From an uncultured Sphingomonas sp. (GTDB taxonomy: Bacteria > Pseudomonadota > Alphaproteobacteria > Sphingomonadales > Sphingomonadaceae): a stretch of DNA of 64,000 nt. The stretch covers positions 94,229-158,228 of the forward strand of contig NZ_CAJYHX010000031.1 of assembly GCF_913774285.1 (NCBI RefSeq), written 5' to 3'. Numbering within the stretch: the first letter of the stretch is position 1; every line of letters begins with the position of its first letter. This document shows positions 52,308 through 62,583 of this stretch, in pieces. The position numbers were made by a program, and so were the translations under genes. The notes under the pieces are model-generated. The model was not told the origin of the DNA, searched no databases, and was given only the letters and a program-made list of their open reading frames with translations.

Positions 52308-52793
52308 ATGGCATCGAATCCCCGTCCCCTGATCGGCCTGCTCGCGGGCGTCGCCGCCGGCCTGGTCGCCTCGGCCGCTATGGCCGCGTTCCAGAACCAG
52401 GCGAGCAAGCTGATCCCCAAGGAGGACCAGAGCGACGGCGATCCGGCGACGGTGAAGGCCGCCGACGTGGTGGTCGAGGCGACGACGGGCGACAAGGTGC
52501 CGGAGCCGTATCGCGAAGCCTCGGGTCAGGCGGTGCATTACATCGTCGGTGGCGTGCTGGGCGGCATCTACGGGCTGATCACCGAGTATCGCCCGGAGGC
52601 AGCGTCGGGCTTTGGCGGCGCGTACGGGGTGGTCACCTCGGCGTTGCTCGATGAAGGCGCGGTCCCGGCGCTGGGCCTTGGCAGCGGGCCGAGCGAGACG
52701 CCGGCTTCGGTGCATGCGTACGGCGCGGCGTCGCACCTGGTCTATGGCGTGGTACTGGAAGGCGTGCGGCGGATTATCGCGGGCGCGCGGTAA
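52308..52793 (+). CDS. DUF1440 family membrane protein
   Basis: A 161-aa protein of the DUF1440 (YagU-like) family with membrane segments PLIGLLAGVAAGLVASAAMA, VHYIVGGVLGGIYGLITEY and SHLVYGVVLEGVRRII. ATG 52308 follows cggag. Function unknown; YagU is linked to acid resistance in E. coli. Confidence 0.83.
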   Translation: MASNPRPLIGLLAGVAAGLVASAAMAAFQNQASKLIPKEDQSDGDPATVKAADVVVEATTGDKVPEPYREASGQAVHYIVGGVLGGIYGLITEYRPEAASGFGGAYGVVTSALLDEGAVPALGLGSGPSETPASVHAYGAASHLVYGVVLEGVRRIIAGAR

Positions 52794-52825
52794 CGGCGCG
52801 ATCCTCCGCTCCCTAGCTCGAAGCC

Positions 52826-52921
52826 GTCATCCCCGCGCAGGCGGGGATCCATTGGGGTAGCCCGATCGGCGCTTGCCTTGAGCGCGCAGGCGAAGGGATC
52901 CCCGCCCTTCGCGGGGATGAC
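52826..52921. repeat. Inverted repeat, GTCATCCCCGC-type
   Basis: gtcatccccgcgcaggcggg... (52826-52850) and its near reverse complement ggatccccgcccttcgcggg... (52896-52921) flank about 45 bases. A variant of the GTCATCCCGGC family at 29873-29967. It sits in the gene-free stretch 52794-53067. Confidence 0.8.
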
Positions 52922-53067
52922 GTTGGGGTTGGCGAACCAGTCTCCCATCTCCACCCCCCAACCGCCTTGCGCGAACCCCTTATTGCTATACCCTCCCGGG
53001 TCGCGGACGAGACCGGACACAGCCGGCGCGCGCCGCGACCCGCAATTGCAGGGGAGGATGTCACTCT

Positions 53068-55257
<2,190 letters not shown>

Positions 55258-55262
55258 CCTGA

Positions 55263-55425
55263 AATCCCCCTCCCGCTTGCGGGAGGGGCTGGGGGAGGGT
55301 GTGTAAGGTTCGCGGGCGACACCGTCGCAGAAAGAGCCTCCACAACACACCCTCCCAGCATCAGGTCGGCCATGCCCCCGGCATGGCCGACCTGATGCTC
55401 CCTCCCGCAAGCGGGAGGGGAGATT
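55263..55425. repeat. CTCCCGC-type intergenic repeat carrying an inserted palindrome
   Basis: Outer units are aatccccctcccgcttgcgg (55263) and cctcccgcaagcgggagggg (55401). The centre resembles 8092-8243 (acaccctccc), but just after that block a 41-base perfect palindrome is inserted, listed separately. It accounts for most of the gene-free stretch 55258-55567. Confidence 0.8.
55358..55398. repeat. Perfect 19-bp palindrome inside the intergenic repeat
   Basis: gcatcaggtcggccatgcc (55358-55376), loop ccc, then the exact reverse complement (55380-55398). There is no T run after it. In the related element at 8092-8243 the same spot holds only a few bases (ctaac), so this looks like an insertion. 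Confidence 0.9.
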
Positions 55426-55567
55426 TGTACCTTCCCTTGCCTCCCCGCCTGCAAATCCCCACATTGCGCACGAAGACACGCGCCCGTGCCGCGCCACCTT
55501 CCCTTTTTCCTTCCAGCGCTGTAAGGGCGACGCACTTTTACGCGCGCTAATCCCTGAGAGGCATTTT

Positions 55568-55786
55568 TTGGCCAAAGAAGAACTGCTTGAAATGCGTGGA
55601 CAGGTTGTGGAGCTTCTCCCCAACGCCATGTTCCGCGTCCGGCTCGAGAACGATCATGAGATTCTCGGCCACACCGCCGGCAAGATGCGCAAGAATCGCA
55701 TCCGCGTGCTGGTCGGCGACGAGGTGCTCGTCGAGCTGACCCCGTACGACCTGACCAAGGGCCGCATCACCTACCGCTTCAAGTAA
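55568..55786 (+). CDS. infA: Translation initiation factor IF-1
   Basis: A 72-aa S1-like OB-fold protein: MAKEELLEMRGQVVELLPNA, MFRVRLENDHEILGHTAGKM, then RVLVGDEVLVELTPYDLTKG. It binds the ribosomal A site during initiation. The start is TTG at 55568 (no ATG or GTG fits the family N-terminus), with gagagg 5 bases upstream. It is followed by maf 13 bases after the stop. Confidence 0.96.
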   Translation: MAKEELLEMRGQVVELLPNAMFRVRLENDHEILGHTAGKMRKNRIRVLVGDEVLVELTPYDLTKGRITYRFK

Positions 55787-55799
55787 GCGGGTGCCGCCC

Positions 55800-56369
55800 A
55801 TGCGGCTCGTGCTCGCTTCCACTTCGCCGCGACGGCTCGATCTGCTCACCCGGATCGGCGCCGTGCCCGACCGCGTCGCTGCGCCCGATGTGGACGAGGA
55901 TGTCCGCCCCGGCGAGCTGCCGCGACCCTATGTGCTGCGCGTCGCCAGGGCCAAGGCGCATGCGGTAGCGCGTGCCCCGGACGAGATCGTCCTCGCCGGC
56001 GATACTACCATCGCCGTCGGCCGCCGCATCCTCGGCAAGCCCGCGGACGAGGCCGATCTGCGCCGGATGCTGGCACTGCTCTCCGGCCGCCGCCACCATT
56101 GCCTGTCTGCACTCTGCGTGATCGGCGCCGACGGCCGGACACGCACCCGCGTCTCCGACACCGTCGTCGCCTTCAAGCGCCTGAGCGATGCCGATATCGA
56201 CTGGTACGTCGCCAGCCGCGAAGGCATGGGCAAGGCGGGGGGCTATGCCATCCAGGGCAAGGCCGAGGCCTTCGTGCGCTTCCTCTCCGGCAGCCATTCG
56301 GGCGTGGTCGGTCTGCCGCTGTTCGAGGCGCGCGCGCTGCTCGCCGCCAGCGGCTATCCCCTTGGCTGA
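55800..56369 (+). CDS. maf: Maf-type nucleoside triphosphate pyrophosphatase
   Basis: A 189-aa Maf protein: MRLVLASTSPRRLDLLTRIG carries the substrate-binding SxSPRR, VLAGDTTIAV the catalytic Asp and GYAIQGKAEAFV the conserved Gln-Gly-Lys. It hydrolyses non-canonical or modified NTPs. ATG 55800 lies shortly after infA; a GTG at 55791 is a less likely start. The order infA-maf-RNase-yacG is conserved in related bacteria. Confidence 0.93.
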   Translation: MRLVLASTSPRRLDLLTRIGAVPDRVAAPDVDEDVRPGELPRPYVLRVARAKAHAVARAPDEIVLAGDTTIAVGRRILGKPADEADLRRMLALLSGRRHHCLSALCVIGADGRTRTRVSDTVVAFKRLSDADIDWYVASREGMGKAGGYAIQGKAEAFVRFLSGSHSGVVGLPLFEARALLAASGYPLG

Positions 56370-57312
56370 GTGGCTGTACGAGACGGGGATCGGCGAGAAC
56401 CGCGCCGCCCTCGTTTCGCGTGGGCTTATCTGGAAGGCGCGGATCGAGCTGGCGGGCACTCGTCCCCAAGTCGGCGCGATCTGCGCGGCCCGGCTTGCGG
56501 ACAAGTCCACGGGCAAGGTGACGCTCGACCAGGGCGGCGAGGCGCTGTGCGATCCACTACCCAAGGGCATCACCCAAGGCGCGCCGCTACGCGTGAAGAT
56601 CGTCCGCGAGGCGATTCCCGAGCCCGGCCGCGCCAAGCTCCCCAAGGCCGTACCTGCACCCGCTGAGGCGCCCTTGGGCGACGGCCCGAACCTGCTCGCC
56701 CGCATCACCGCCAGCGACCATCCGGTGCGGATGCTGCGCCCCCACGAGGCCGATGCGCTGGAAGAGGCCGGCTGGTCCGAGCTGCTCGACGAAGCCTATA
56801 CCGGCGAGATCGCCTTCCCCGGCGGCGCGCTGCGCATGTCCCCTACCCCCGCCATGACCCTGTTCGACGTCGACGGCTCCGGCCCGCTCGAGCCGCTGTC
56901 GATCGCCGCCGCCCATGCGGTGGCCCGCGCGATCGAGCGATTCGGCATCGGCGGCTCGATCGGCATCGACTTCCCGACGCTGAGCAGCAAGGCCGCCCGC
57001 AACGCGGTTGCCGAGGCGATCGACGCCGCCCTGCCCCAGCCCTTCGAGCGCACCGCGGTGAACGGCTTCGGCTTCCTCCAGATCGTCCGCCGCCGCACCC
57101 GACCTTCGCTGCCCGAGCAGCTCCACGCCGATCCGGTCGGCGCCGCCGCGCGCGCCGAGCTGCGTCGGCTGGAGCGCCTTCCCCCACCGGTGCCGGCCAC
57201 CCATATGGTAGACACCCGAATCGCCCGCCGCCTGGCGCGCGAGCCCGACTGGACCGAGACGCTGGCCCGCCGCATGGGCGGCACGGTCCAGTTCGTGACC
57301 CCCAAGGAGTGA
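56362..57312 (+). CDS. Ribonuclease E/G-like protein
   Basis: A 316-aa protein beginning LAEWLYETGIGENRAALV, with LFDVDGSGPLEPLSIAAAHA (the metal-binding Asp strand of the RNase E/G DNase-like domain), GSIGIDFPTLSSKAARNAVA and MVDTRIARRL. It is shorter than RNase E or G and lacks a clear S1 domain, as do the homologues next to maf in alphaproteobacteria. I set the TTG at 56362, overlapping maf by 8 bases, as start. Probably RNA binding or cleaving. Confidence 0.85.
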   Translation: MAEWLYETGIGENRAALVSRGLIWKARIELAGTRPQVGAICAARLADKSTGKVTLDQGGEALCDPLPKGITQGAPLRVKIVREAIPEPGRAKLPKAVPAPAEAPLGDGPNLLARITASDHPVRMLRPHEADALEEAGWSELLDEAYTGEIAFPGGALRMSPTPAMTLFDVDGSGPLEPLSIAAAHAVARAIERFGIGGSIGIDFPTLSSKAARNAVAEAIDAALPQPFERTAVNGFGFLQIVRRRTRPSLPEQLHADPVGAAARAELRRLERLPPPVPATHMVDTRIARRLAREPDWTETLARRMGGTVQFVTPKE

Positions 57313-57317
57313 CCCGC

Positions 57318-57500
57318 ATGCCCCGCGACGCCTGCCCGATCTGCGGCAAGCCTACCGCCAGCGACTTCAAGCCCTTCTGCAGCCGCGGCTGCAAGGACCG
57401 CGACCTGCTGCAATGGCTGGGCGAGGGCTACCGCGTGCCCGGCGAGCCCGCGCAAACAAATGTGCAATCGGGGCTGGACAGCCACGAATTCCCCGACTAA
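57318..57500 (+). CDS. yacG: DNA gyrase inhibitor YacG
   Basis: A 60-aa zinc protein: CPICGKPTASDFKPFCSRGC gives the four Cys ligands, then KDRDLLQWLGEGYRVPGEPA. YacG binds GyrB and inhibits gyrase. aaggag lies 8 bases before ATG 57318; a GTG at 57309 is less likely because it is part of that site. Confidence 0.93.
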   Translation: MPRDACPICGKPTASDFKPFCSRGCKDRDLLQWLGEGYRVPGEPAQTNVQSGLDSHEFPD

Positions 57501-57530
57501 CAGGCGCGCTCCCCGGCGGCTCCGCCGGTG

Positions 57531-57606
57531 TGCCCGGGTAGCTCAGTTGGTAGAGCATGCGACTGAAAATCGCAGTGTCGGCGGTTCGACTCCGTCCCCG
57601 GGCACC
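57531..57606 (+). tRNA. tRNA-Phe (GAA anticodon)
   Basis: A 76-base cloverleaf: acceptor GCCCGGG pairs with CCCGGGC, D-arm GCTC...GAGC, anticodon loop ACTGAAAATC gives GAA, T-arm with GTTCGACTC, encoded ACCA at 57603-57606. It is the probable attachment site of the first integrase, which starts 164 bases downstream. Confidence 0.96.
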
Positions 57607-57665
57607 ATCCACCTCTCCGCACAGATCCACGAAGGTCCAAAAATCGGCAGATTTGCGTGGTTTTT

Positions 57666-57769
57666 GACGGTATCTGATCCGCCCAAATCCGGGCCGATCC
57701 ATTGGAACCCGCGGGCTTTGGCGGTATATTTGACGGTATCAGCACTGCGCCAGCGGAGGAGATACCGTC
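57666..57769 (+). promoter_or_regulatory. Repeated sites and hairpin leader of the first integrase
   Basis: gacggtatc occurs at 57666-57674 and 57732-57740, and inverted (gataccgtc) at 57761-57769 directly before the ATG. The last two form a hairpin with the ribosome site gcggagga in its 20-base loop, close to the 3' arm. This could limit translation or be a recombinase arm site, or both. Confidence 0.7.
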
Positions 57770-58981
57770 ATGCTCACCGATGCAGCCGTCCGCCGAATCA
57801 AACCGCGGGACAAAGCGTTCAAGACTCAGGACATGCACGGCATGTACCTCCTCGTTCAGCCTGGCGGTGGTCGGTACTGGCGGTGGGACTATCGTCACGA
57901 CGGCAAGCGCGGCACGGTGGCGCTGGGCGTATATCCTAACGTCTCCCTAAAGGAAGCGCGCGAGCGCCGAGAGAACGCTCGGAAACTGCTCGAGAAGGGC
58001 ATTAACCCCTCCTCCTACGGCAAACTGACGCGCGGCGTGGGCAGCATTTCGGCCGGAGATACGTTCGCCACCGTCGCCGACGAATGGCTGAAGAAGATCG
58101 AGGCGGAAGGGCGAGCGGCGAAGACGCTCGAAAAGCTCCGGTGGCTGATCGCGTTCGCCAACCCACTGATCGGCACTCGACCGATCGGCGACATCAGCGC
58201 ACCAGAGCTGCTCACCGTATTGAGGACCGTGGAGGTTCGGGGCCGCTATGAGACGGCACGACGCCTCCGCAGCACCTGTAGCAGCGTCATTCGCTACGCG
58301 ATCGCCACCGGACGCGCGCAGAGAGATGTGACTGCCGATCTCCAGGGCGCCCTGATCACGCCCAAGGTCAAACATCATGCCGCGATCATCGAGCCCGACA
58401 AGGTCGGCGCACTCTTGCGCGCCATAGACGGGTACGAGGGCCAGCCATCGGTTGCCTTGGCTCTTCGGATCGCCCCACACGTCTTTGTGCGTCCGGGCGA
58501 ATTGCGCGCTGCTGAGTGGGCAGAGTTCGATCTGTCAGCGAAGGTCTGGACCATTCCCGGCGAGAAGATGAAGATGGGGCGCCCGCATCGGGTCCCCCTC
58601 TCCAAGCAGGTGCTTGCGCTCCTGGCGGAGCTTCGGGAGATGAGCGGCAGGTCGAAACTTCTGTTTCCAAGCGTCCGGTCAGACGCTCGCCCGATCTCCG
58701 ACAACACCATCAATGCCGCCCTGCGCCGACTGGGCTACGACAAGACGCAGATGACGGGCCATGGCTTCCGCGCGATGGCCAGCAGCCTCCTCAACGAGAG
58801 CAGAAAATGGCACCCCGATGCGATCGAGCGGCAGCTGGCGCATGTAGAGAACAACGACGTCCGCCGCGCCTATCTTCGCGGTGAGCATTGGGACGAACGG
58901 GTTCGAATGATGCAGTACTGGTCAGATTATCTCGATCGCTTGAAAGCCAACGGGAACGCCAGAAGGTCAAAATGCGCCTAG
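57770..58981 (+). CDS. Tyrosine recombinase (P4-type integrase) next to tRNA-Phe
   Basis: A 403-aa integrase. The N-terminal DUF4102 arm-binding domain is MLTDAAVRRIKPRDKAFKTQ, with GRYWRWDYRHDGKRGTVALG. Catalytic residues are R in FVRPGELRAAEW, K in EKMKMGRPHRVPLSKQ, H and R in MTGHGFRAMASSLLNE, H in QLAHVENNDVRRAY and the nucleophile Tyr in VRRAYLRGEHWDERV. It is complete. Its place 164 bases after tRNA-Phe points to that tRNA as target. It is a paralogue of the next integrase. No excisionase gene is seen. Confidence 0.94.
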   Translation: MLTDAAVRRIKPRDKAFKTQDMHGMYLLVQPGGGRYWRWDYRHDGKRGTVALGVYPNVSLKEARERRENARKLLEKGINPSSYGKLTRGVGSISAGDTFATVADEWLKKIEAEGRAAKTLEKLRWLIAFANPLIGTRPIGDISAPELLTVLRTVEVRGRYETARRLRSTCSSVIRYAIATGRAQRDVTADLQGALITPKVKHHAAIIEPDKVGALLRAIDGYEGQPSVALALRIAPHVFVRPGELRAAEWAEFDLSAKVWTIPGEKMKMGRPHRVPLSKQVLALLAELREMSGRSKLLFPSVRSDARPISDNTINAALRRLGYDKTQMTGHGFRAMASSLLNESRKWHPDAIERQLAHVENNDVRRAYLRGEHWDERVRMMQYWSDYLDRLKANGNARRSKCA

Positions 58982-59010
58982 CCCGTCGCGAAGGCGAGAC
59001 GGCTACATCG

Positions 59011-59054
59011 CTCTCACGGCGAAAACACGGGTTCGAGTCCCGTAGGGGTCACCA
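59011..59054 (+). mobile_element. 3' fragment of tRNA-Glu (CTC), probable att core
   Basis: 44 bases match a tRNA-Glu from the anticodon loop to the CCA end: loop ctctcac (anticodon CTC), ggcga stem strand, T-arm acggg-ttcgagt-cccgt, acceptor aggggtc and acca. The 5' half of a tRNA is absent, as the sequence upstream (gctacatcg) cannot pair. Such fragments are the core attachment sequence of tRNA-targeting elements. Confidence 0.8.
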
Positions 59055-59113
59055 ACTTGCCTTCCCAAGGCATTCCAGAACATGCCATAACTGGCTGTTT
59101 TCTGCGGTTTTTT

Positions 59114-59219
59114 GGTGGTATAAGTCTCTCATTCAAGCTGGCAGAATGCCACTACATACCAGCAAGCTGATGGTATTTTTGATGGCATGTGCCGGTCGCT
59201 TCGACGGGAGATACCATCA
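59114..59219 (+). promoter_or_regulatory. Repeated sites and hairpin leader of the second integrase
   Basis: ggtggtat (59114), gatggtat (59169) and gatggcat (59181) repeat the pattern seen before the first integrase. tgatggtat (59168-59176) pairs with ataccatca (59211-59219), which includes the first base of the ATG. Distances from the tRNA end match the first module within one or two bases. Confidence 0.65.
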
Positions 59220-60454
59220 TGGCGCTTTCGGTGGTTGCCATCAAAGCCGCAGAGATTCGCGGCAAGGCTTACAAGCTAAGCGATAGAGACGGGCTCTACC
59301 TGCTCGTGACACCATCCGGCGGACGCTATTGGCGGATGAACTATCGGCATTACGGGAAGCAAAAGACCCTCGCTTTCGGGGTTTGGCCCGACACCGGCTT
59401 GGCAGAGGCGCGCGCCGAATGTGATACCGCGCGGAAAGTGCTGGCCCGGGGCGAAGATCCCGCCGAGCGGATCAAACTCGATCGGGTAGCGGCGACCGTC
59501 GCTGCCTCCAACAGCTTCGAAGCGGTCGCGGACGAATGGCTCTCCAAGGTTGAAAAGGAAGGCCGCTCGCCGGTCACCATGAAGAAGCTCCGCTGGCTTC
59601 TCGGTTTCATCAACGCGTCGATCGGCAAACGTCCGATCGCTGCGATATCCGCGCAGGAACTGCTTCTGATGCTGCGGAAGATGGAAGGCAACGCGCGTTA
59701 CGAGACGGCAAAGCGGCTCCGCAGTACCTGCTCGCAGGTATTTCGCTACGCAATTGCGACCGCACGCGCCGAGCGTGACGTGGCCGCCGACCTCCGCGGC
59801 GCACTGATCGCGCCCAAGCCAACGCATCGCGCCGCAATTACCACGCCAAAGGCCGCAGGAGAGCTGCTGAGGGCCATAGAGGGCTTCCAGGGGCAGCCAA
59901 ACACCCTTGCGGCGCTGCGGCTCCTGCCACACGTCTTCGTCCGCCCTGGCGAGCTACGTTTCGCAGAGTGGCAGGACTTCGACCTGGAACGGGCGATCTG
60001 GACCATTCCGCCGCACAAGACGAAGATGCGGCGAGCCCATGCGATCCCCCTCTCCCGCCAAACGCTCGCGATCCTCACCTCGATCGAGCACGACGCAGAC
60101 TATAGCAGCTATCTCTTCCCCTCCCTCCGCTCCGTCCGAAAGCCGATGTCGGAGAACACGATCAATGCAGCACTCCGCCGAATGGGATATGCGCAGGACG
60201 AAATGACCGGCCATGGCTTCCGCGCAATGGCAGCCACGCTGCTCAACGAAATGGGTCTATGGCACCCCGACGCCGTCGAACGGCAGCTCGCGCACTGCGA
60301 CAACAATGCCGTCCGCCGCGCATACACCCGAGGCGAGTATTGGGACGAACGCGTGCGCATGATGCAGCACTGGTCCGACCACCTAGATTTCCTGCGCGAC
60401 GGTGCGAAGGTGTTGAACGGGAAGTTCGGACAAGCGGCTGAGAATCGAGGTTAG
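59219..60454 (+). CDS. Tyrosine recombinase (P4-type integrase) next to tRNA-Glu fragment
   Basis: A 411-aa integrase, similar along its length to the previous one. It has IRGKAYKLSDRDGLYLLVTP, GRYWRMNYRHYGKQKTLAFG, and catalytic R in FVRPGELRFAEWQ, K in HKTKMRRAHAIPLSRQ, H and R in MTGHGFRAMAATLLNE and Tyr in VRRAYTRGEYWDERV. ATG 59219 is fixed by the leader shared with the first integrase. It probably targets tRNA-Glu(CTC). The arsenic operon follows in the same direction. Confidence 0.94.
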   Translation: MALSVVAIKAAEIRGKAYKLSDRDGLYLLVTPSGGRYWRMNYRHYGKQKTLAFGVWPDTGLAEARAECDTARKVLARGEDPAERIKLDRVAATVAASNSFEAVADEWLSKVEKEGRSPVTMKKLRWLLGFINASIGKRPIAAISAQELLLMLRKMEGNARYETAKRLRSTCSQVFRYAIATARAERDVAADLRGALIAPKPTHRAAITTPKAAGELLRAIEGFQGQPNTLAALRLLPHVFVRPGELRFAEWQDFDLERAIWTIPPHKTKMRRAHAIPLSRQTLAILTSIEHDADYSSYLFPSLRSVRKPMSENTINAALRRMGYAQDEMTGHGFRAMAATLLNEMGLWHPDAVERQLAHCDNNAVRRAYTRGEYWDERVRMMQHWSDHLDFLRDGAKVLNGKFGQAAENRG

Positions 60455-60705
60455 CCGGATGGGAGAAGCCGCCACTGCCGATCAGCAGCACGCGGAGGCC
60501 GCAGTCGACCAAATTAAGTCGTTCACATCGGCGGGTGGGAACGACCGTTCGGACCGAAAGCGGCCATTGGCGGCTCCACTGGCCTGATCGGCGGTGGTGA
60601 TCAGGAATCGATTACCGTGCTGGCTGCTCCCAGCCCAAAGGCGGCCACTGCCGTCATGTCCCGTTCAACCAACATCAGCCATCCGACATCACTAGCCAGC
60701 CGAAA

Positions 60706-60728
60706 CATATCTGCTATGCTGGATATAT
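60706..60728. promoter_or_regulatory. Probable ArsR operator overlapping promoter and start codon
   Basis: catatc and gatatatg form an inverted repeat around tgctatgctg. A possible -10 box tatgct lies at 60715-60720 within it, and the arsR ATG at 60727 is in the right arm. No ribosome site precedes the ATG, so the arsR message may be leaderless. Binding of ArsR here would block its own promoter. Confidence 0.6.
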
Positions 60729-61059
60729 GGAAAACGATTCTGCAATCGCTGCCTTGGGTGCTTTGGCGCAAGGAACACGCCTTGATGTGTTTCGCCTGCT
60801 GGTGCGGCACGAGCCGAACGGCATGGCGGCGGGGGAGATCGCGCGCCAGCTGGACGTGCCGCAGAACACCATGTCGGCGCATCTCGGCATCCTCGCGCGC
60901 GCCGGCCTTGTCCGCTCCGAGCGACAGAGCCGCTCGATCATCTATCGCGCCGACCTGGCGGGCCTGCGCGTGCTGACGCTGTTCCTTGTCAAGGATTGCT
61001 GTGCCGGCAGCGCCGAGTTGTGTGCGCCGCTCGTCGCCGAACTCACCCCCTGCTGCTGA
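60727..61059 (+). CDS. arsR: ArsR-family arsenic-responsive repressor
   Basis: A 110-aa winged-helix repressor: ALAQGTRLDVFRLLVRHEPN, then GEIARQLDVPQNTMSAHLGI for the DNA-binding helices. Arsenite-binding Cys are likely those in LVKDCCAGSAELC and the C-terminal PCC; the CVC site of the E. coli type on helix 4 is absent, so the sensor site is of a different ArsR class. It is first in the ars operon, 11 bases before arsC. Confidence 0.9.
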   Translation: MENDSAIAALGALAQGTRLDVFRLLVRHEPNGMAAGEIARQLDVPQNTMSAHLGILARAGLVRSERQSRSIIYRADLAGLRVLTLFLVKDCCAGSAELCAPLVAELTPCC

Positions 61060-61070
61060 AAGGACGCGCC

Positions 61071-61499
61071 ATGGCCGTCGACATCATCATCTACCACAAC
61101 CCCGAATGCGGCACGTCGCGCAACGCACTCGCCATGATCCGCAATGCCGGCATCGAGCCGCACGTCGTTGAGTATCTGAAGACCCCGCCTTCGCGGACGA
61201 TGCTGGTCGAACTGATCGCCCGCGCCGGGATGCGCCCACACGACCTGCTGCGCGAGAAGGGCACGCCTTATGCCGAGCTGGGTCTGGGCGAACCGTCGCT
61301 GTCCGACGATGCGCTTCTCGACGCCATGATGGCGCACCCCATCCTCATCAACCGCCCCCTGGTCGTCTCGCCGCTGGGCGTGAAGCTTTGCCGCCCCTCG
61401 GAAGCCGTGCTCGACCTGTTGCCGGCCGCCCAGCGCGGCGCCTTCGCCAAGGAGGATGGCGAGCAGGTGGTCGATGCCGCTGGCGAACGGGTGCGCTGA
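61071..61499 (+). CDS. arsC: Arsenate reductase, glutaredoxin-dependent
   Basis: A 142-aa ArsC. The catalytic Cys is in IYHNPECGTSRNALAM, and the arsenate-binding Arg residues are in LLREKGTPYAEL, LINRPLVVSPLG and KLCRPSEAVL. It reduces arsenate to arsenite with glutathione and glutaredoxin, preparing it for Acr3. ATG 61071 follows aaagga. Confidence 0.95.
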   Translation: MAVDIIIYHNPECGTSRNALAMIRNAGIEPHVVEYLKTPPSRTMLVELIARAGMRPHDLLREKGTPYAELGLGEPSLSDDALLDAMMAHPILINRPLVVSPLGVKLCRPSEAVLDLLPAAQRGAFAKEDGEQVVDAAGERVR

Positions 61500-61503
61500 C
61501 GCG

Positions 61504-62583
61504 ATGTCGACGATCTTCCCTACACGCGACGCCACACCCCCACGGCCCGGCATCGGCACCTTCGAGCGCTATCTGACGCTGTGGGTGATGCTCTGCATCG
61601 TCGCTGGCATCGGCCTAGGGCAATTGCTCCCTGGCGTCTTCGCGTCGATCGCGGCGGCCGAGGTCGCGCGGGTCAACCTGATCGTCGCCGTGCTGATCTG
61701 GCTGATGATCATCCCCATGCTGCTCAAGATCGACTTCGGCGCGCTCGGATCGGTGCGGCAGCACTGGAAAGGCATCGGCGTCACGCTGTTCATCAACTGG
61801 GCGGTGAAGCCCTTCTCGATGGCTGCGCTGGGTACGTTTTTCATCGGCTGGCTGTTCGCACCGCTCCTGCCGGCGGGAGAAGGGCCGTCCTATATCGCCG
61901 GCCTGATCCTTCTCGCGGCGGCGCCCTGCACGGCGATGGTGTTCGTGTGGTCGAACCTCTGCGAGGGGGAGCCGACCTACACACTGTCGCAGGTCGCGCT
62001 CAACGACGTGCTGATGGTGTTTCTCTTCGCGCCGCTGGTCGGGTTGCTGCTCGGCGTGGCATCGGTGACGGTGCCATGGCACACGCTGCTGATCTCGGTG
62101 CTGCTCTATATCGTCGTGCCGGTGACCGCCGCCCAGCTCGTCCGCCGCACCGTGTTGGCGCGCGGCGGGCAGGCAGCGCTCGACCGTCTATTAGGCCGCC
62201 TCGGTCCGGTGTCGCTCGTGGCGCTGCTGGCGACGCTGGCCCTGCTGTTCGGCTTTCAGGGCGAGGCGATCGTCGCACAGCCGCTGGTGATCGCGCTGCT
62301 GGCGGTGCCGATCCTCATCCAGGTCTATCTGAACGCGGGCCTCGCCTATTGGCTGTCCCGCCGGTTCGGCGTGGACTGGTGCGTTGCGGCGCCCGCGGCG
62401 CTGATCGGTGCTTCCAACTTCTTCGAGCTGGCGGTAGCCGCCGCCATCTCGCTGTTCGGGCTCAAGTCGGGCGCTGCGCTGGCGACGGTCGTCGGCGTGC
62501 TGGTGGAAGTGCCGGTGATGCTGTCGGTCGTCTCGATCGTAAAGGCCTCGCGGGGCTGGTATGAACGGGGAGCCGCTGCCTGA
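61504..62583 (+). CDS. acr3: Arsenite efflux permease Acr3
   Basis: A 359-aa membrane protein with about ten helices: FERYLTLWVMLCIVAGIGLG, IDFGALGSVRQHWKGIGVTL, FINWAVKPFSMAALG, and the signature AAAPCTAMVFVWSNLCEGEP with the essential Cys. It expels arsenite using the membrane potential. It starts 4 bases after arsC and overlaps arsH by one base. Confidence 0.95.
   Translation: MSTIFPTRDATPPRPGIGTFERYLTLWVMLCIVAGIGLGQLLPGVFASIAAAEVARVNLIVAVLIWLMIIPMLLKIDFGALGSVRQHWKGIGVTLFINWAVKPFSMAALGTFFIGWLFAPLLPAGEGPSYIAGLILLAAAPCTAMVFVWSNLCEGEPTYTLSQVALNDVLMVFLFAPLVGLLLGVASVTVPWHTLLISVLLYIVVPVTAAQLVRRTVLARGGQAALDRLLGRLGPVSLVALLATLALLFGFQGEAIVAQPLVIALLAVPILIQVYLNAGLAYWLSRRFGVDWCVAAPAALIGASNFFELAVAAAISLFGLKSGAALATVVGVLVEVPVMLSVVSIVKASRGWYERGAAA

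Noticed and set aside
58982..59054. A complete tRNA-Glu gene before the second integrase
   Set aside because: Only the part from the anticodon loop onward fits; the bases before it cannot form the acceptor, D-arm or 5' anticodon strand.
57770..60454. A prophage based on the two integrases
   Set aside because: No phage structural, lysis or replication genes are in the window; cargo is an arsenic operon.
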